DNA of 64,000 bases, taken from contig JAWHQI010000201.1 of assembly GCA_033032865.1 (NCBI GenBank), forward strand, positions 4,651,501 to 4,715,500, in the 5' to 3' direction. Shown here piece after piece: positions 42,048 through 54,074 of this stretch. Positions within the stretch are counted from its first letter, which is position 1. Every line of letters begins with the position of its first letter. The notes beneath the pieces were generated by a model. It was given only the letters and a program-made list of their open reading frames with translations, was not told the origin of the DNA and made no database searches. Source of the DNA: Dactylorhiza incarnata (taxonomy: Eukaryota; Streptophyta; Magnoliopsida; Asparagales; Orchidaceae). Position numbers and translations under genes: made by a program.

Positions 42048-42658
42048 TCAACCTTATTAACCGCGTTCTTAAAAACCTCCTCTGACTGCACCTGCGGGTT
42101 AGGATTCAACAAGCCAAGTTGGCCTTCGAATATAAGGTATCTCTCAGACCAGTTCGCAACCTTGTTTGCAAGGTTGACCATCTTCAACCCCCTACAGCCA
42201 AAATACAAGTGGCCCCTGAACTTTGAGTCCGCATCTGCAATCGCCCGGACAGAGAATATCTTTCTGAATAAGTTTATCAAAAAGCGGACCCTCTCAGATT
42301 GCAAGTAAGAAATGAAGCTGAAAATGGCCGCTATCGAGTTGGGGGAAAGCTGTCCGGGCACAACTCCATAGTGCTCAAAAACCTAAGCGACTTCAAGGGG
42401 TAATGGGAACTTGAAGCCACTGTCAAAATGGTCGATCTGGATGGCAATCTGGTTGGGAGTGGAAGAGTTTATCCGCTCATCGCGGAGTGGAAGCCGCGCG
42501 AGCAGGGGACTCCCTGCCATGTGTTTCTCGACGAACTCGTCTAAATCAGCTTTTGTCAGGCGACATTCATCATGATCAGCGGAATGAAAAGACAAGGCCG
42601 TATCAGCTCGCGTAACAGACATCTTCTCAGCTCGCTGCGACTTGCTCTTAGACCGCAT
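42048..42658 (-). pseudogene. C accessory gene II, first part (Transposase_28-type)
   Basis: Starts at ATG 42658 with a basic stretch (MRSKSKSQRAEK). It continues FKFPLPLEVA, a TAG at 42383-42385, then VFEHYGVVPGQLSPNSIAAI and LFRKIFSVRA. The domain matches the accessory protein of A (HYGVVPGQLTPNAM) residue by residue in its core. The frame then enters D's insertion site and continues beyond D at 32257 and beyond E at 30593. It runs antisense to C's pol. Function unknown. Confidence 0.65.
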
Positions 42659-43127
42659 TATTAGCTCTCGTGGATTGAGTCTTTGGAAGCGCTTCTACTT
42701 ATAGGGATAATGATCTATATTTAGCAAAGTCAAATCACGGTTAAGAATCTAATCGTGCGGTCAACATCTATCCGTTGCAAACATTCGAGGTCCTACCAAA
42801 GGAAAAGTGGCGGCTATTTATTCTAACCGCGCGACAAGCTCCCTGCATAAAATAAGTTATATCACGAGCAGCAAGTTACAAACAATAACCCAAACATAAA
42901 GACAAGCCGCACGACCTATAGAGCAAATTAAGGATCAGAGAAAGTTTCAAATAAAACGTCCAACAATAAACCTCACGGGTTCCGGAGCAAGTCGGACTTC
43001 ATAAGCATCAAATGAATTAACAAAAAAGCAATCCAATCAGACCAATCAGTCAGCGAGTAAAGTTGTCCAAAGGACCGAATAAAAATGTTATTACAGACAT
43101 GAAAAAGTTCTAAAAGCAAGCCGCCCT
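42659..43127. other. Spacer between the two C accessory genes
   Basis: AT-rich, no open frame with family resemblance. It presumably holds the promoter of gene II, but I see no clear TATA box. Confidence 0.5.
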
Positions 43128-45098
43128 TTACCGGTGATGATTGATCGGAGGAGCATCTTCTCGGTGTAATCGCGCGACTTGGTTGGTGATATGAAGAACC
43201 GTACCATACATCTGATTCATCTTATGATGGAGGATATTGATAGAACTATGAAGCTGCGCGTCGTCTCGCTCTACTCGCGCAGCTGGGATAACACGAGAAG
43301 GCATGGCCGTTGTGGCCTCACTAGTATTACCAACGAGTTCAGCCACCCTAACCGCTGGAGGATTTAAGGTCTCCCCAGTGGTCTGGCGGTTTGACCCTCG
43401 CCGTCCATCATCATTAGCGGGTCGCCGGCTTCCGCCGACTTCCCTTGTCAGCTACAGATACTTCTCCCTGTAGTATTTGCAATCATCTTCGAGACGCCGG
43501 ATTTCTTTTCATCCATTGTCAAGCCGCACGGACAGAACACTATTTTTCTCTTGCAACTCTTTCTCCTTATCCAGCCTGACCTTCTTTTCAGCTTCCAGCG
43601 CAGCCCGCATAGTAGCGTTTTCAGCTTCCAGCGCAGCCCGCATAGTAGCATTTTCAGCTTCAAGCGCATCCAGCATAGTAGCATTCTCAGCCCGCATAGC
43701 TGCATTCTCAGCCCGAACGGCCTCTTCCCGATCTTGAAGTTTCTTCACTTGCTCCCTCAACATATCGAGATTGCTCTGGAAGTCGGCTAATTCTTTCTCC
43801 CCGCCAAGGCTCAAGTTCAATGAAGAACTTGGCACGGATTGAGGCAAGGGTGGTAGGCTAGCCACCAAGTCTCCCGGCTTCACGACGAGCTCAGAATCAT
43901 CTGCAGTAATAAGAAGCGGTTAGAACAATCAAGAGTATGCAATTTAGCATAAGATTCAAACAAAGATCGCTCGCTCCGATATGTCCTCGCTTACAAGCTG
44001 CAGAAACGAGTTTCAAGCTCGGATTCACAGGCCGCCTTGTATGCTCAGGGTCCATTCTTCGGCGCTGTTCTTTCCACAACCTCTCATTTTGAGTTCGCCT
44101 AGCAACAGAAGTTTGGATCGCGGAATGGAAAAAGCTCACCAGCGGGTTCAATAACAAGTTATCTTTTTGAGACCGCGCCTTAAAAAAGCGGAAAAGGTGA
44201 TAATTGGCAGCTCTGTTACCTTTGGCAAGAGGGTTGACCAAAGGCGGCTTGGGCAGAGATTCTATCACCTTCTCTGTCTTGATCTTCATAATCCGCATCC
44301 CGGTCTTTACGAGATCTTCCAAAGCAGGATCGGCCTCTTTCAACCTAGCCGCCTACTGTGAGTCCGCTCCTTCTGAATGCTTAGGGGAATTAAGCAGCTT
44401 ATCCTGCCTCTCCAGAGTATCAAAGTCTTTAATGATCTCACTTACCGTCAAACTATTTGCAGAGTTCGCCTACAATTCTTCCGGTTTGCTAGAAGGCGTC
44501 TCTAGACCTTCAGAAACTTCCTTCTCGCTTGCCCTATGCTGGAGAATACCCGCGCCTGGTTTCCTGGAAGCAGCCTTATTCTTGACTTTCAATCTCTTGG
44601 CCTTCCTCATGATCCTCTCAGCCGTCGTCTCTGCCTGCTTCCTCTTCTTGGTCGCCTCCTGGTGGGCTTGAGAAGTTCGGACAGAATTGTCCTCAACTTC
44701 GATCACTTCAACAGGATCTTGATGTTCGCTCGGCTTGGGAGAATCTACGACCCCTTCTAAATTATCAATCTTTAAATGGACCACACAAGAAGTAGTGATC
44801 CCCAAATCGAGGGAATCATTCCCCGCGGTCTCCAAACGAATACCTTCGGAGCCCACTATACTAGAGGTGGAGCCAGATCGGCTGGTGGAAGTTTGGAACA
44901 ACCCGCCTCATCTTTTGCCAACCCGGTTTTGTCGACTATCAACAGAACCAAGTCGACCGGTTTCCCTGCGGAAGCAACTATAGCGGTTAAATCAACTTTG
45001 TCGGATTCCGGGTTCTTCTTCTTCTTTTTTGGGCGGGTGTTGCTTTTGCGATGCTTACTCTTCATGCGGTTTTCAAGATCAAGCAATATGTTAGACAT
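43128..45098 (-). pseudogene. C accessory gene I, intron-containing, coiled-coil protein
   Basis: Reading right to left: MSNILLDLENRM with a Lys-rich tract, a Glu/Lys-rich segment with basic nuclear-signal-like KAKRLKVKNKAA, then KGNRAANYHLFRFFKARSQK. A 94-bp intron at 43901-43994 has donor CTT/GTAAGC and acceptor TTACTGCAG/AT. The next exon has a coiled coil with a repeated ALEAENATMRA heptad block, then more sequence ending near 43128. Frames change between segments, so some lesions or further introns exist. I do not recognise the family. It could be the upstream half of the gene II transcript. Confidence 0.45.
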
Positions 45099-46117
45099 TT
45101 TAACCGGAGAATTTGTAAGCCGAAAAACTTTAATCGCGAGCGGCGAATAGAAACCCGTGGTTGGAAAAGAATTATGCAGAAGAGGAAGCTTTCAGAACAT
45201 TTTATAGCATTCAGTAGAGGTGTATGCAGTCTCCAGCTAGAACAAACATTTTCGAAATTTCTGCGAAAATTGAAAATGTGCGGGGATCAGGTTTACCCAG
45301 AAGACCTTTATCTAGACAACATCTTCTTAAAACCAGTCGGTTTGATGCATTAACCGATCAGACCAGCAAACAAATCAAGTCGCGCGGTCTCCAAGGGTCG
45401 GACCTCTCTCAACAACTGAAGATTGTCAGGGCTTAAGTCCTAAAGTGGCAAGCTGCGGTCTCGGTCAGCGGACCATTCGGGTTGCCAATCAGATCAGAAC
45501 CAACAATTTCTTCGGCCCAGCTTGAACAAACCGGGCGGTCTGATAGAATTCAGGCCACCTCCAAGGATTGTAGATTGTCAAGGCATTAGTCCAGAAGGCG
45601 AGCTGCGATCTCAAGCCCGAGACCGCCCGGTCTGAATCATAACTTTGATCGCAGCGCACTTCGACTCCGGACAGTACAGATCGGATGCTCAAGCTGCCAG
45701 GCCGTGTGGCCTATTTCTTTCTCCTTTCTGTATCCCGTCACCCCCTGCCCGATTATCCTGTACCTATGCAGGCGGTTATTTTATCCCTGCCCGCTTGGGA
45801 AGGCCCCCGAGCCTATAAATAGGAGGCGGCGACGTTCCCAAGACATGCACTCTCGAATCCAGGAGCTCGCTTGTTTGAGCTGCGCTCTCGAATTAATTGT
45901 CTTGCGACCTGTCTGCCCGTCCGGTTACATCTGTAACCCGCTGTAACCATTTCACTTTAATCAAAGGAAGGCCCATCACACGAACTCTGGCTTCGACTGC
46001 TGCCAGCGGTCTAATCAACCTAAATCATTAAGTCGGATAGTAACCTATAGCTTGCAACCCTTCATTCTCTTTGCTTTTCAAGCAGTGATCGAGGAGGCGC
46101 ATTTTTGGCCTCAACAT
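45099..46117 (+). repeat. 3' LTR region of element C
   Basis: The LTR end is taken at CTCAACA (46117). Its left end is not resolved. A TATAAATA box is at 45814-45821. Upstream of it lies an imperfect direct repeat of about 150 bp: GATTGTCAGGGCTTAAGTCC near 45420 and GATTGTCAAGGCATTAGTCC near 45571, each followed by an AGCTGCGRTCTC word. TTTAT after the end could be the target duplication. Confidence 0.55.
45814..45821 (+). promoter_or_regulatory. TATA box of C LTR
   Basis: TATAAATA in the direction of C, with the direct repeat upstream. Confidence 0.65.
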
Positions 46118-46159
46118 TTATCTGTTCACGATTAGAGTTCTCTGAAATTAACCCTTAAG

Positions 46160-46167
46160 TATTTATA
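46160..46167 (-). promoter_or_regulatory. TATA box of F LTR
   Basis: TATAAATA on the minus strand, about 100 bp downstream of the repeat cluster. Confidence 0.6.
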
Positions 46168-46269
46168 GGAATTCCTCTCCTAACGGCTAGAACGAAACCT
46201 TAGGATGAAGCTCCACATGTATTGCACATGGTCGGTGCCCTAAAGGAAAGTCGTCAACAAATTCAAAAA

Positions 46270-46570
46270 GAATAACTGTTAAGTCCATTCGTCGAGTGTT
46301 CACGTGACATCTCTATATTACTCGAAGAATCAACCTTAACTACTCGACGAATTACACTTGGCTTAGATTTGAAACAGAATAAATCTCCAGTCCAGTCATC
46401 ACGAGACCTCTCGAGTGTACTAGATGAATTCGTCGAGTATTCATAAAAAATCAACAGATCACTAAACGAATATTACTTGGCCAAAACTAGAAACAAGATC
46501 TGATACTTTCAGAAATCTCTCGAGTAGATTCGTTGAATTGATCGAGTGCTCACGTGAGATCTCGATGAAT
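46270..46570. promoter_or_regulatory. TCGTCGA-type repeat cluster with paired G-boxes in the F LTR
   Basis: ATTCGTCGAGT, ACTCGACGAATT and GATGAATTCGTCGAGT occur in both orientations. TCGAGTGYTCACGTGA occurs twice, 250 bp apart, each holding a CACGTG G-box core. Confidence 0.65.
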
Positions 46571-46912
46571 GAAAGGATTCTTCACATGAGTATGCAACAA
46601 ATTTTACTTAAGGAAAATCTTGTCAGTCCAAAATTCAGCAACCAGCTTCTACTTTTTCCCCCTTGAACTTGGAAATGAAGTACACCCTAATAGAGAGATT
46701 ACACATGAATCAACACTATGTCCTACACAATGAAGAATTATATTGCATTGTTCTGTGTTTTATGACTCATTGTAATGTGACATTGGTTTGTACTTAGCAA
46801 TTAAAGTCCTGCAACAACATTATTAAAATGCATCATCAAATACAAATTCAATTCATCTTAGTTCAACGGGGATTTCTTCAATTCAAGGCTATTGTGTATA
46901 TAATACCCAACA

Positions 46913-46930
46913 ATCCCCCCCCCCCTATTT
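46913..46930 (-). other. Polypurine tract of F
   Basis: On the minus strand an 11-G run in AAATAGGGGG...ATTG, directly before the LTR start. Confidence 0.8.
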
Positions 46931-47100
46931 GAAGAATTTAGAACCCTATGTGCTAAGCTGAATTGCACAAAGAATAATCATAATCACAGATACAGAAAAT
47001 GACAGTGAATTTGAGATTAAAGACTAGATCATCAAAACATTAATGTTTATATAAATGTTCTTAAGGGCATTGACAATTCATGCTACATTTCCAAAAGAAA

Positions 47101-49306
47101 CTAAGGCCCTTGCCTTTTGCTCTTCTCTGATTGTCTGTCAAAATATGCATAAGGCTTGGGATAATATCTGGGTGGAGGAGGAGGGGCATCATATGAACTC
47201 CCATGCACCCTGAAATGATTCCCCCTCTTCACATTTGACAATTCATGCTTCTCCCATTTGTCTCTGCTGTAATAATCATTGCAGCTCTCATTTCTAATGT
47301 CTACTAATGTGAATGTGTCCAAAATAATACCTTTGGAGATAGGACTCGAAACTTCAACAAACACTATGCTATGAAAATGATCTGATCTGCTAGTTGAGGG
47401 TCCTTCCCCATATTTTCTCCTTTTCAAAGGAGGTCTAGAGGATTCTCCAAAGAATTCTTCCCGAGGATATTTCTCTGGAGGAGCATACTGTCCAGCTTCA
47501 AAATGTTGAGGTTGCACTGTGCCCTCAACAAGTGGATCTGGTATTGTCCCAGTTAGCTCTTCATGTAGCCACATAAAATTCGTATAATTATAGACATTTG
47601 CATCGTGCATTTTTAGTTTAATCTCATGACTTAGCTCTTTCTTTTGGGATTGTAACCTTATCTCCCCCTTTCTAACTTCTTCAGTGAGGGAAGAGACAAT
47701 ATCAGCTCTATACTTTGCCATTTGCTCATCTATGTAGTGCATTATTGCATAATGAGAATGCATCGTGGGATCATTTTCAGTTGACAGGTGAGCTACCCTG
47801 TCATAAACATGACGAATACCCCGCATGGTAAGGTCAACATTACCACCTTGATTTAACCATTCATCCATCTCTGCTTTGAATTTCCCATGGTGTGTTTTAT
47901 CAAAGCTAATCAATTATTCAGATTTGTTTTTACTTCCTTTACATTGTCAAAAACTTGTTTTAGGAGAAGTCAAAATTTTATTTTTGCATGATTAACATTG
48001 CTTCTATAGACTTTAATTATGAGCTATCAGGGGGGATAGAAACATCCTGAGATCTGATGGCTCCAACACTGCCAACCTTTGAAGAAAATTTAATAGAGTT
48101 ACCTCCCCCTGGAGATGGGTGATCCTTGATTAAAGGCTGCTCCTGAGCAGGAGGTAAGTTTCCAGTCTCACTGAGTTCCTCAGAAGACATTACCTCATCC
48201 TCTCTGACTTCCTTAGAAGAAAATCCAGCAATGAGGCCCTCTTGGAGGGAGTGAACTGATTTCTCCACCTCAGCCTCTGCAACAAGTTCCTTCTCCATAG
48301 GAACTTCCTCAAGTACAAGGACTCCACCAGATGTGGATCCTTTCTCACCAGAAATTTGAACATTTGGGACTTCATCAGCAATTGCATCTTCATTAAGAAC
48401 ATCCTTCAGAACATCAGACACTGGAGTGTAGGAAAGAAGTGGTACTTGAACTGAACTTCAAATGGGTCTTGCTGATCTTCAGAATCTTGTACATGAAGAT
48501 TCTTTCCCTCAACAACTGCACCAGACTTCTGAGGTGTATCGTGAGTGCAAGGAAGGAGGATGAATCTATCTTCTTGAGATCATGGATAGGCCTTCCAGAG
48601 GACATATCAAACTGATTTCTATCAACCTGATTCAAGTAAAAAGTAAGAATTCTGCCAAAATTTGGTGTCATGAGACTTACCTTTATTCTGTCAAACAAAA
48701 CCACTCCCAAATTTATCCTTTTTCTGCAGATTACAGTTGTTAGAAGATTGAACATGTCACTTGACACATAGTCGTGAGAGACACAGTTGCACAATAAAAC
48801 TTTTCAAATAATATCACTTAAAAGCTTTCCTTCTCCATTCATTCCCTTCCGACGAACTGATGTAGACCCCTTCACTAAGTCACAGAAGGACAAAGCCTAA
48901 TTGTAGTCTCGATCTTCCAGAATACCTTCTTCGACAATCACAGGTAGGCGTAGAAACTTGTTGAGAAGATTGGGCTTCAATCAGACCACTGTATTTCTGA
49001 CATGACTCATTATTATAGAGCCTTCATGACGAAGCTGTGTGTTCTTGTAGAATTCCAAAACTTCCCTGCCCAACACCTGCATTGATGCTCCAAAAGAAAT
49101 GATAAACCTGCAACTTCAAGCATGAGGACGATATTCCTGAACTCATCCGAGGCACTTGCAAATCCGGTGCGAATGAGTTCCCCACCTACCTGCAAGTTAC
49201 CAGAGCTTCTACGCGCCATTGAAGTCAAGAAGGCGAATCGACGGGAGAATAGGAAGTTTGCCGACTGCATTTCCGAAAGGTCTCGATGAAATGGCATGAT
49301 TTTCAT
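47101..49306 (-). pseudogene. Extra 3' coding region of F (SIRE-type ORF)
   Basis: Downstream of RNase H lie open segments in different frames: 49013-49306, 48414-48794, 48017-48421 and 47101-47913. The second contains INLGVVLFDRIKVSLMTPNFGRILTFYL, resembling a plant transposon protein domain often found in such extra ORFs. The last (270 codons) has heptad-rich helices (VSSLTEEVRKGEIRLQSQKK), a PREEF...KRRK basic patch and a proline-rich end. SIRE elements are described as carrying an env-like ORF here. I see no signal peptide or membrane segment, so I do not call it an envelope. Confidence 0.55.
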
Positions 49307-49322
49307 GAAGCCCTTAATCGAT

Positions 49323-51020
49323 TTATATAGTATTATTGTTTTGAAAAATAGAGGCGTGTACCTTTTTGGAATTATGACTTTTGGGATCCAATAATATAAT
49401 AATTAGAAAATATTCTTGATAGCGTATCTCGATGTGCTTTGTCCGGCTGTGAGAGACTGGATTATTTGCAATTGCTATGACACTGGATGAGTAACAAAAC
49501 ATCAGAATCTCTTTCAACTTCAAGTTATAATCTTCTAGTAGATTCCTGATCCACAGAAGTTGTGCACAACAACTGCCTGTGGAGATATATTCTGATTCAG
49601 CAGTTGAGATTGCTACACAATTTTGCTTCTTACTGCACCATGAAATAAGCCTCCTTCCAAGGAATTGGCAAGTCTCAGAAGTTCTTTTCTTATCATCCCT
49701 GCTTCCTGCAAAATCAGCATTTGAAAATCCAAATAGCTCACAGTCATTACTTCTTGGGTACCATAAGCCAAGATTCGGTATGCCTTTAAGGTATCTCAAA
49801 ATCCTCTTTCCAGCAACATAATGAGATTACTTAGAGTTCACCTTAAATCTAGCACATACACATGTTGAAAATGTTATGTCTGATCTACTGGCAGTAAGGT
49901 AGAGCAAGGATCCAATTATGCTTCTGTACTAGGTTTCATTAAAAGGTTTCCCTTTCTCATCCTTTTCTAGAGCTATAGTTTAACACATTGGAGTCCTCAT
50001 AGATGTTGCATTCTCCATTCCGAATTTCTTAATTAACTCCTTAGTGAACTTCATCTGCGAGATGAAAATTCCATCTTCAGATTGTTTCACCTGAAGTCCT
50101 AAGAAATACTTAAGCTCACCCATATTACTCATTTCAAATTTCCCTTACATAAAGTTAGAGAACATTTTGCAGAGGTGATCATCTGTAGATCCAAAGATAA
50201 TGTCATCGACATAGATTTGCACTAGCAGAATCTTGCCTTTTACTTCCCTAATAAATAATGTCTTATCTAACTTTCCTCTTGTGAACTTGTTCTCAAGCGG
50301 AAAGCTAGAAAACATCTCATACCAGGCTCGGGGAGCCTGTTTCAGAACATATAAAGCTTTGCGTAAAAAGTAAACATAATGAGGGAAAGATGAATCAACA
50401 AAACCTGGGGGTTGTTCCACGTATACTTCTTCCTTTAAATTACCATTAAGGAAGGCTGACTACACGTCCATTTGATAGACTCTGAACCCTTTGTGAGCAG
50501 CATACACTAGGAACAAACTGATCGCTTCGAGTCTGACCATTGGAGCAAATGTCTGATCGACGTCGATACCTTCTTCTTGTCGGTAACCTTTAGCTACAAG
50601 TCTGGCCATGTTCCTGGTGATTACATCATTTTCGTTCGGCTTGTTTCTGAAGACCCATTTTGTCCCTATCACATTCTGAACTTTGGGCCTGGGTACTAGC
50701 TTCCCAACTTTGCACCTTTTAAATTGATTGAGCTCCTCTTCCATAGCGATGATCCATGAAGCATCTTTGTTTGCCTCTTCAAATTTCTTCGCCTTAATCT
50801 GTGAAAGAAAACTTAAGTGACATGCTTCGTTAGTTGTAGCTCTTCTTGTTCTAACCCCATCATGAGGATTTCTAATGATCTGATCAACTGGGTGATTTCT
50901 TGAGTGTCTGATCACTGGATATCTTGCAGTCTCTGTGCCACCAGGAGGTTCTTCTACTTCTGGTGCACCTTCTACCTCTCGATATTCTTCTTCTTCTTCA
51001 AACAAGGTTTGAGAGCACAC
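49323..51020 (-). pseudogene. pol: Element F reverse transcriptase and RNase H
   Basis: One main frame: [16 protein letters not shown] start ([16 protein letters not shown]), [18 protein letters not shown], then [30 protein letters not shown] and catalytic YVDDIIFGS. RNase H shows GLWYPRSNDCELFGFSNADFAG, AISTAESEYIS and HSRTKHIEIRY. Stops at 50460-50462 and 50145-50147 and several between 49800 and 50144 disrupt it. The C-terminus runs into the ORF region above. Confidence 0.85.
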
Positions 51021-51053
51021 TTTGATCGACCTTGGGGAATCATCTTTAGCTTC

Positions 51054-51898
51054 TTATTCTAGGTTGAGCTCTTTTATTTTAACATCTGCATCTTCAAAAA
51101 ATACACTAGAAGAGCTGCTATGAAGTATACTCATCTCATCAAATACAACATTAATGGTTTCTTCTACAACCACGATTTTCTTATTGAAAATCCTATATGC
51201 CTTACTATGTTTACTATATCCTATGAAAATACCTTCAAAATATTTTTTACTAAATTTAGTTTTGTAATATTTCTCATTATTAAGTACAAAACGCTTGCTG
51301 CCAAAGATTCTAAAATAAGAGACAGTTGGTTTCCTGCCCTTTGGAAGTTCATAAGGTGTCTTATGATGATTCTTTTTGATTAGTGCTCTATTTTTCACGT
51401 GGCAGACAATGTTGATAGCTTCAGCCCAGAAGTACTATACTAGTGAAGAGTCTTTTAATAACGTTCTGCAAGCATCAATGAGTGTTCTGTTCATTCTCTC
51501 GGCAACTCCATTTTGCTATGGAGTACGAGGAGAGGAAAACTCATGAAAGATACCTAGACTTTCACAAAACTTTATCATGGCGCCAAACTTGAATTATGTT
51601 CCTTGGTCACCTCTGATTTTTGACCAGAGAGCTGTTGAGTTCATTCTGAATCTGCCTAACAAAGGTGGTGAAAAGTTTGAAGGTGTCTGACTTGTGTTTT
51701 AGAAAGAATACCCATGCAAAACGTGAGTAATCATCAACAATAACCAAGGTGTAAGTTTTACCTCCTAAACAACGAATTTGTAAGGGACCAAATAAGTCCA
51801 TATGAAGCAGATATAAGCATCTGGAAGAATCTTTGTCAATAATGCTTGTAAAGGTAGCCCTAATATGTTGGGTTTTCCTTAAGGGTAGACACATCAGA
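51054..51898 (-). pseudogene. pol: Element F integrase, interrupted by G
   Basis: The core starts with LLHMDLFGPLQIRCLGGK, VDDYSRFAWVFFLKHKSDT. The C-terminal part has KTPYELPKGRKPTVSYFRIFGS, FEGIFIGYSKHSKAYRIFN. A frameshift near 51600 separates them. At 51898 the frame stops at the LTR of G. Confidence 0.85.
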
Positions 51899-52430
51899 TG
51901 TGCGCTGCGGAATATTTAAGAACAACCCAAAAGTTTCAAGAATGGATCTTGTCGAAGCCATGAATTAAGAAATTGCAATAACAAATAAATTACATGTGCG
52001 GCATCGAGTCACTACTCAATCAAATGCTCCAAGGAAAATTATTCTAGGAGTCAGATTCCTATTCCAATTCTTATTCTTCTTTGTTCTTGCGGTTGAATCG
52101 AGATCGGCAAGCTCGTCTGAAGGAGTAAGTGTAGAAAAAGATCCACACCTTTATAGAAGTCCACACGACCTTTCAGAGAACGCTCAGTCCTTGTCAAACA
52201 AGGATTAGGTCAGATAAAGAGAGGCCTCTACATCTCTATGGATTGCTAGATCCGACAAGGAGAGAAATAGTGACTAGAGACGGTGACCTCACAAAGAGGA
52301 ACGATTCCTTTCGATCTGGAAGGGATGCGACGGGATCAACGATCTGGAAGGCTTCCGTCGCTCTCGGTTCTTCTCGATTTCACGCATAGATCGATCTCCT
52401 GATCTCACTCTAGAAAACCTAAAGTCTGGC

Positions 52431-52438
52431 CTTATATA
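52431..52438 (-). promoter_or_regulatory. TATA box of G LTR
   Basis: TATATAAG on the minus strand, about 100 bp downstream of the repeat cluster. Confidence 0.6.
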
Positions 52439-52534
52439 TCCATGTGTATAGAGTAGACAGAAGTTTCCTCTATCCGTAGACCAAGCAGAATAGAACATAA
52501 ATAGTCATCCAGAAACTCTTTATTCCTTGAGACA

Positions 52535-52760
52535 TCTCGACGAATCCATCGAGACAGTCTCAGTCCCGACGATTTCGTCGAGACGTTCTTGACGATTTTG
52601 TCGAGACAGTCTCGACAAATCCAACCAGCGATAGATCATTCATTTGAGATGATCTCGATGAATTCGTCGAGATATCTCGACGAATTCATCGAGACAACTC
52701 AACGAGCCTTTCAAAAAATTCTATGTCGTCAAGACGTTCTTGACGACATCGATCACGAGT
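52535..52760. promoter_or_regulatory. TCGTCGA-type repeat cluster in the G LTR
   Basis: TCTCGACGAATCCATCGAGA, GATTTCGTCGAGACG, GATGAATTCGTCGAGATA and TCTCGACGAATTCATCGAGA alternate in both orientations. One pair, near 52657-52702, forms a long near-perfect palindrome around ATAT. Confidence 0.75.
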
Positions 52761-53108
52761 TGATATTCACAATATTAACTTATGATCCTGACTACTGGCT
52801 ATCTTTCATGACAATATTCACAATGTCATTTTTAAGTCTTCTCGACGATATTCACTATATCTTCTAAATACCTCATCGACATGCTCCATACAATATTCAT
52901 AATATCTAAAGAGCAGTCTTCCCGAACTAACTCTATTCCACATAGACACTGGATTGGTCCTTTCACTCATATGCAATATAAGCAAGGCCAACACAATCAT
53001 TTCTCCAATTTCTCCAAATGCTCTTATGTGCGACCCTATAAACTCATATCGGATTGGCAGTAAGACTAACTATTTGATAACTTCCGGATTACCTTAGGAA
53101 CTCCAACA

Positions 53109-53125
53109 GTCTCCCACTTGATCTA
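53109..53125 (-). other. Polypurine tract of G
   Basis: AGATCAAGTGGGAGAC on the minus strand, next to TGTTGGAG, a common copia junction. Confidence 0.85.
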
Positions 53126-53595
53126 GAAGGCATCAACAAAAGTCTCACAAATAATGAGCGACATCTAGCAATGCATTATTACTACCCAAGCAATAAGAGT
53201 TCCTAACTCAAACAAGCCTGTCCGTGACCAATATATCAGTGTCGTCATGTCCCTTTGTCTTGACATTCAGATTGAACTAGAGGCATGGACCGTGTCACCC
53301 TAAAAATTGTTCAAACCATGTTTTCTTGATCTAGAATAAACCTTCAGAAAGTGGTAAGCTCAATATCACATATTGGCTCAACCCAACATGATTATGCATT
53401 TCTCAGTCTCATTCCATCAAAGGGCCCATGGATGTAACTCCTATCATATAAGAGGAAAAATTCCATTTCTGTCCACACACAAACACCCAAATGATCATAC
53501 CCAATAACCACTATACTCATCAACCTTTCTCAAGGAATACATTAGATGGCATCAAAGTACGCTCTTCCTTACTTGATGAATGATGTGACTTCAGG
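53126..53595 (-). other. 3' region of G, RT core missing
   Basis: Non-coding. The RT core and RNase H expected here are absent, so the internal deletion ends in this stretch. Confidence 0.6.
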
Positions 53596-53880
53596 TCAAA
53601 GAACCATAAACACCATTGTCACTTGAAATCTACTTGTGACACATTCATATAATAATCCACAAAGTTGTCTGGTCTTCTTCTTGAAGACACATTTACACCA
53701 TATGGGTTGTACCCCTTTAGGTGGTTCCACCATGGTCCAAACTTGGTTTGCATACATGGAGTCCATTTCAGATTTCATGGCCTCAAAGCACTTCTCGGAG
53801 TGTGGTCCATTCATAGCCTCTCGGCATGTTGCAGGCTCATCATCATGATCCATAAGCAACACACTACCTATTTGAGACAT
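53596..53880 (-). pseudogene. pol: Element G RT N-terminal fragment
   Basis: EPATCREAMNGPHSEKCFEAM, VWTMVEPPKGVQPIWCKCVF, the segment at the start of the copia RT. The following palm with YVDD is missing. Confidence 0.8.
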
Positions 53881-54074
53881 GAGAAATCCATATCTCTCTA
53901 ACTCAACTCTAGGTCTACCAGATATACGTAGGACTTGTGTATCTTGAGCAGGCTCTCCAACTACAACAGATTATAGTCCTTGCTCAAGTTCCAATTTGGG
54001 TTCATTCATAGTTTGTGGTTCTTGAACTTCTTCAAGTTCTACCCTTGAATTTTCTCTAGATAGAAACTCTTTCT

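Larger units (their letters stand above)
24004..46117 (+). mobile_element. Element C: old, degraded Ty3/gypsy Tat-clade element
   Basis: This plus-strand element begins in mid-pol, where B inserted; gag and 5' LTR lie left of the window. It continues with RT, both RNase H domains, integrase, a 2-kb 3' region with short tandem arrays, two antisense accessory genes and a 3' LTR ending at 46117. The proteins resemble element A throughout. Pol has at least six stops and four frameshifts. Most stops can be explained as C-to-T changes (CAA/CAG or TGG to stop). E and D are inserted in its accessory gene. It is the oldest element here by that evidence. Confidence 0.8.
46118..46912 (-). repeat. Partial 3' LTR of element F
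   Basis: On the minus strand it starts TGTTGGGTATTATATAC at 46912 next to the polypurine tract. It contains a TCGTCGA/GAATTC repeat cluster (46270-46570), paired CACGTG boxes (46301 and 46551) and TATAAATA (46160-46167). Confidence 0.75.
46118..51898 (-). mobile_element. Element F: SIRE-like Ty1/copia element, 3' part
   Basis: A minus-strand copia element with integrase, RT, RNase H, an extra 3' coding region and part of its 3' LTR. The gag and protease side is cut off at 51898 by G. The left LTR does not begin with the sequence seen at the matching end of H, and it abuts the end of C, so I infer that C inserted into this LTR. The extra ORF region after RNase H is the SIRE/Maximus trait. Pol carries several stops. 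Confidence 0.75.
51899..53108 (-). repeat. 3' LTR of element G
   Basis: About 1,210 bp; on the minus strand TGTTGGAGTTCC at 53108 to GCGCACA at 51899 (start uncertain by 2 bp). TATATAAG box at 52431-52438 (minus); TCGTCGA-type cluster at 52535-52760. Confidence 0.8.

Noticed and set aside
47101..49306. True envelope gene in F
   Set aside because: No signal peptide, membrane segment or fusion-like region is visible; only an extra SIRE-type ORF can be supported.
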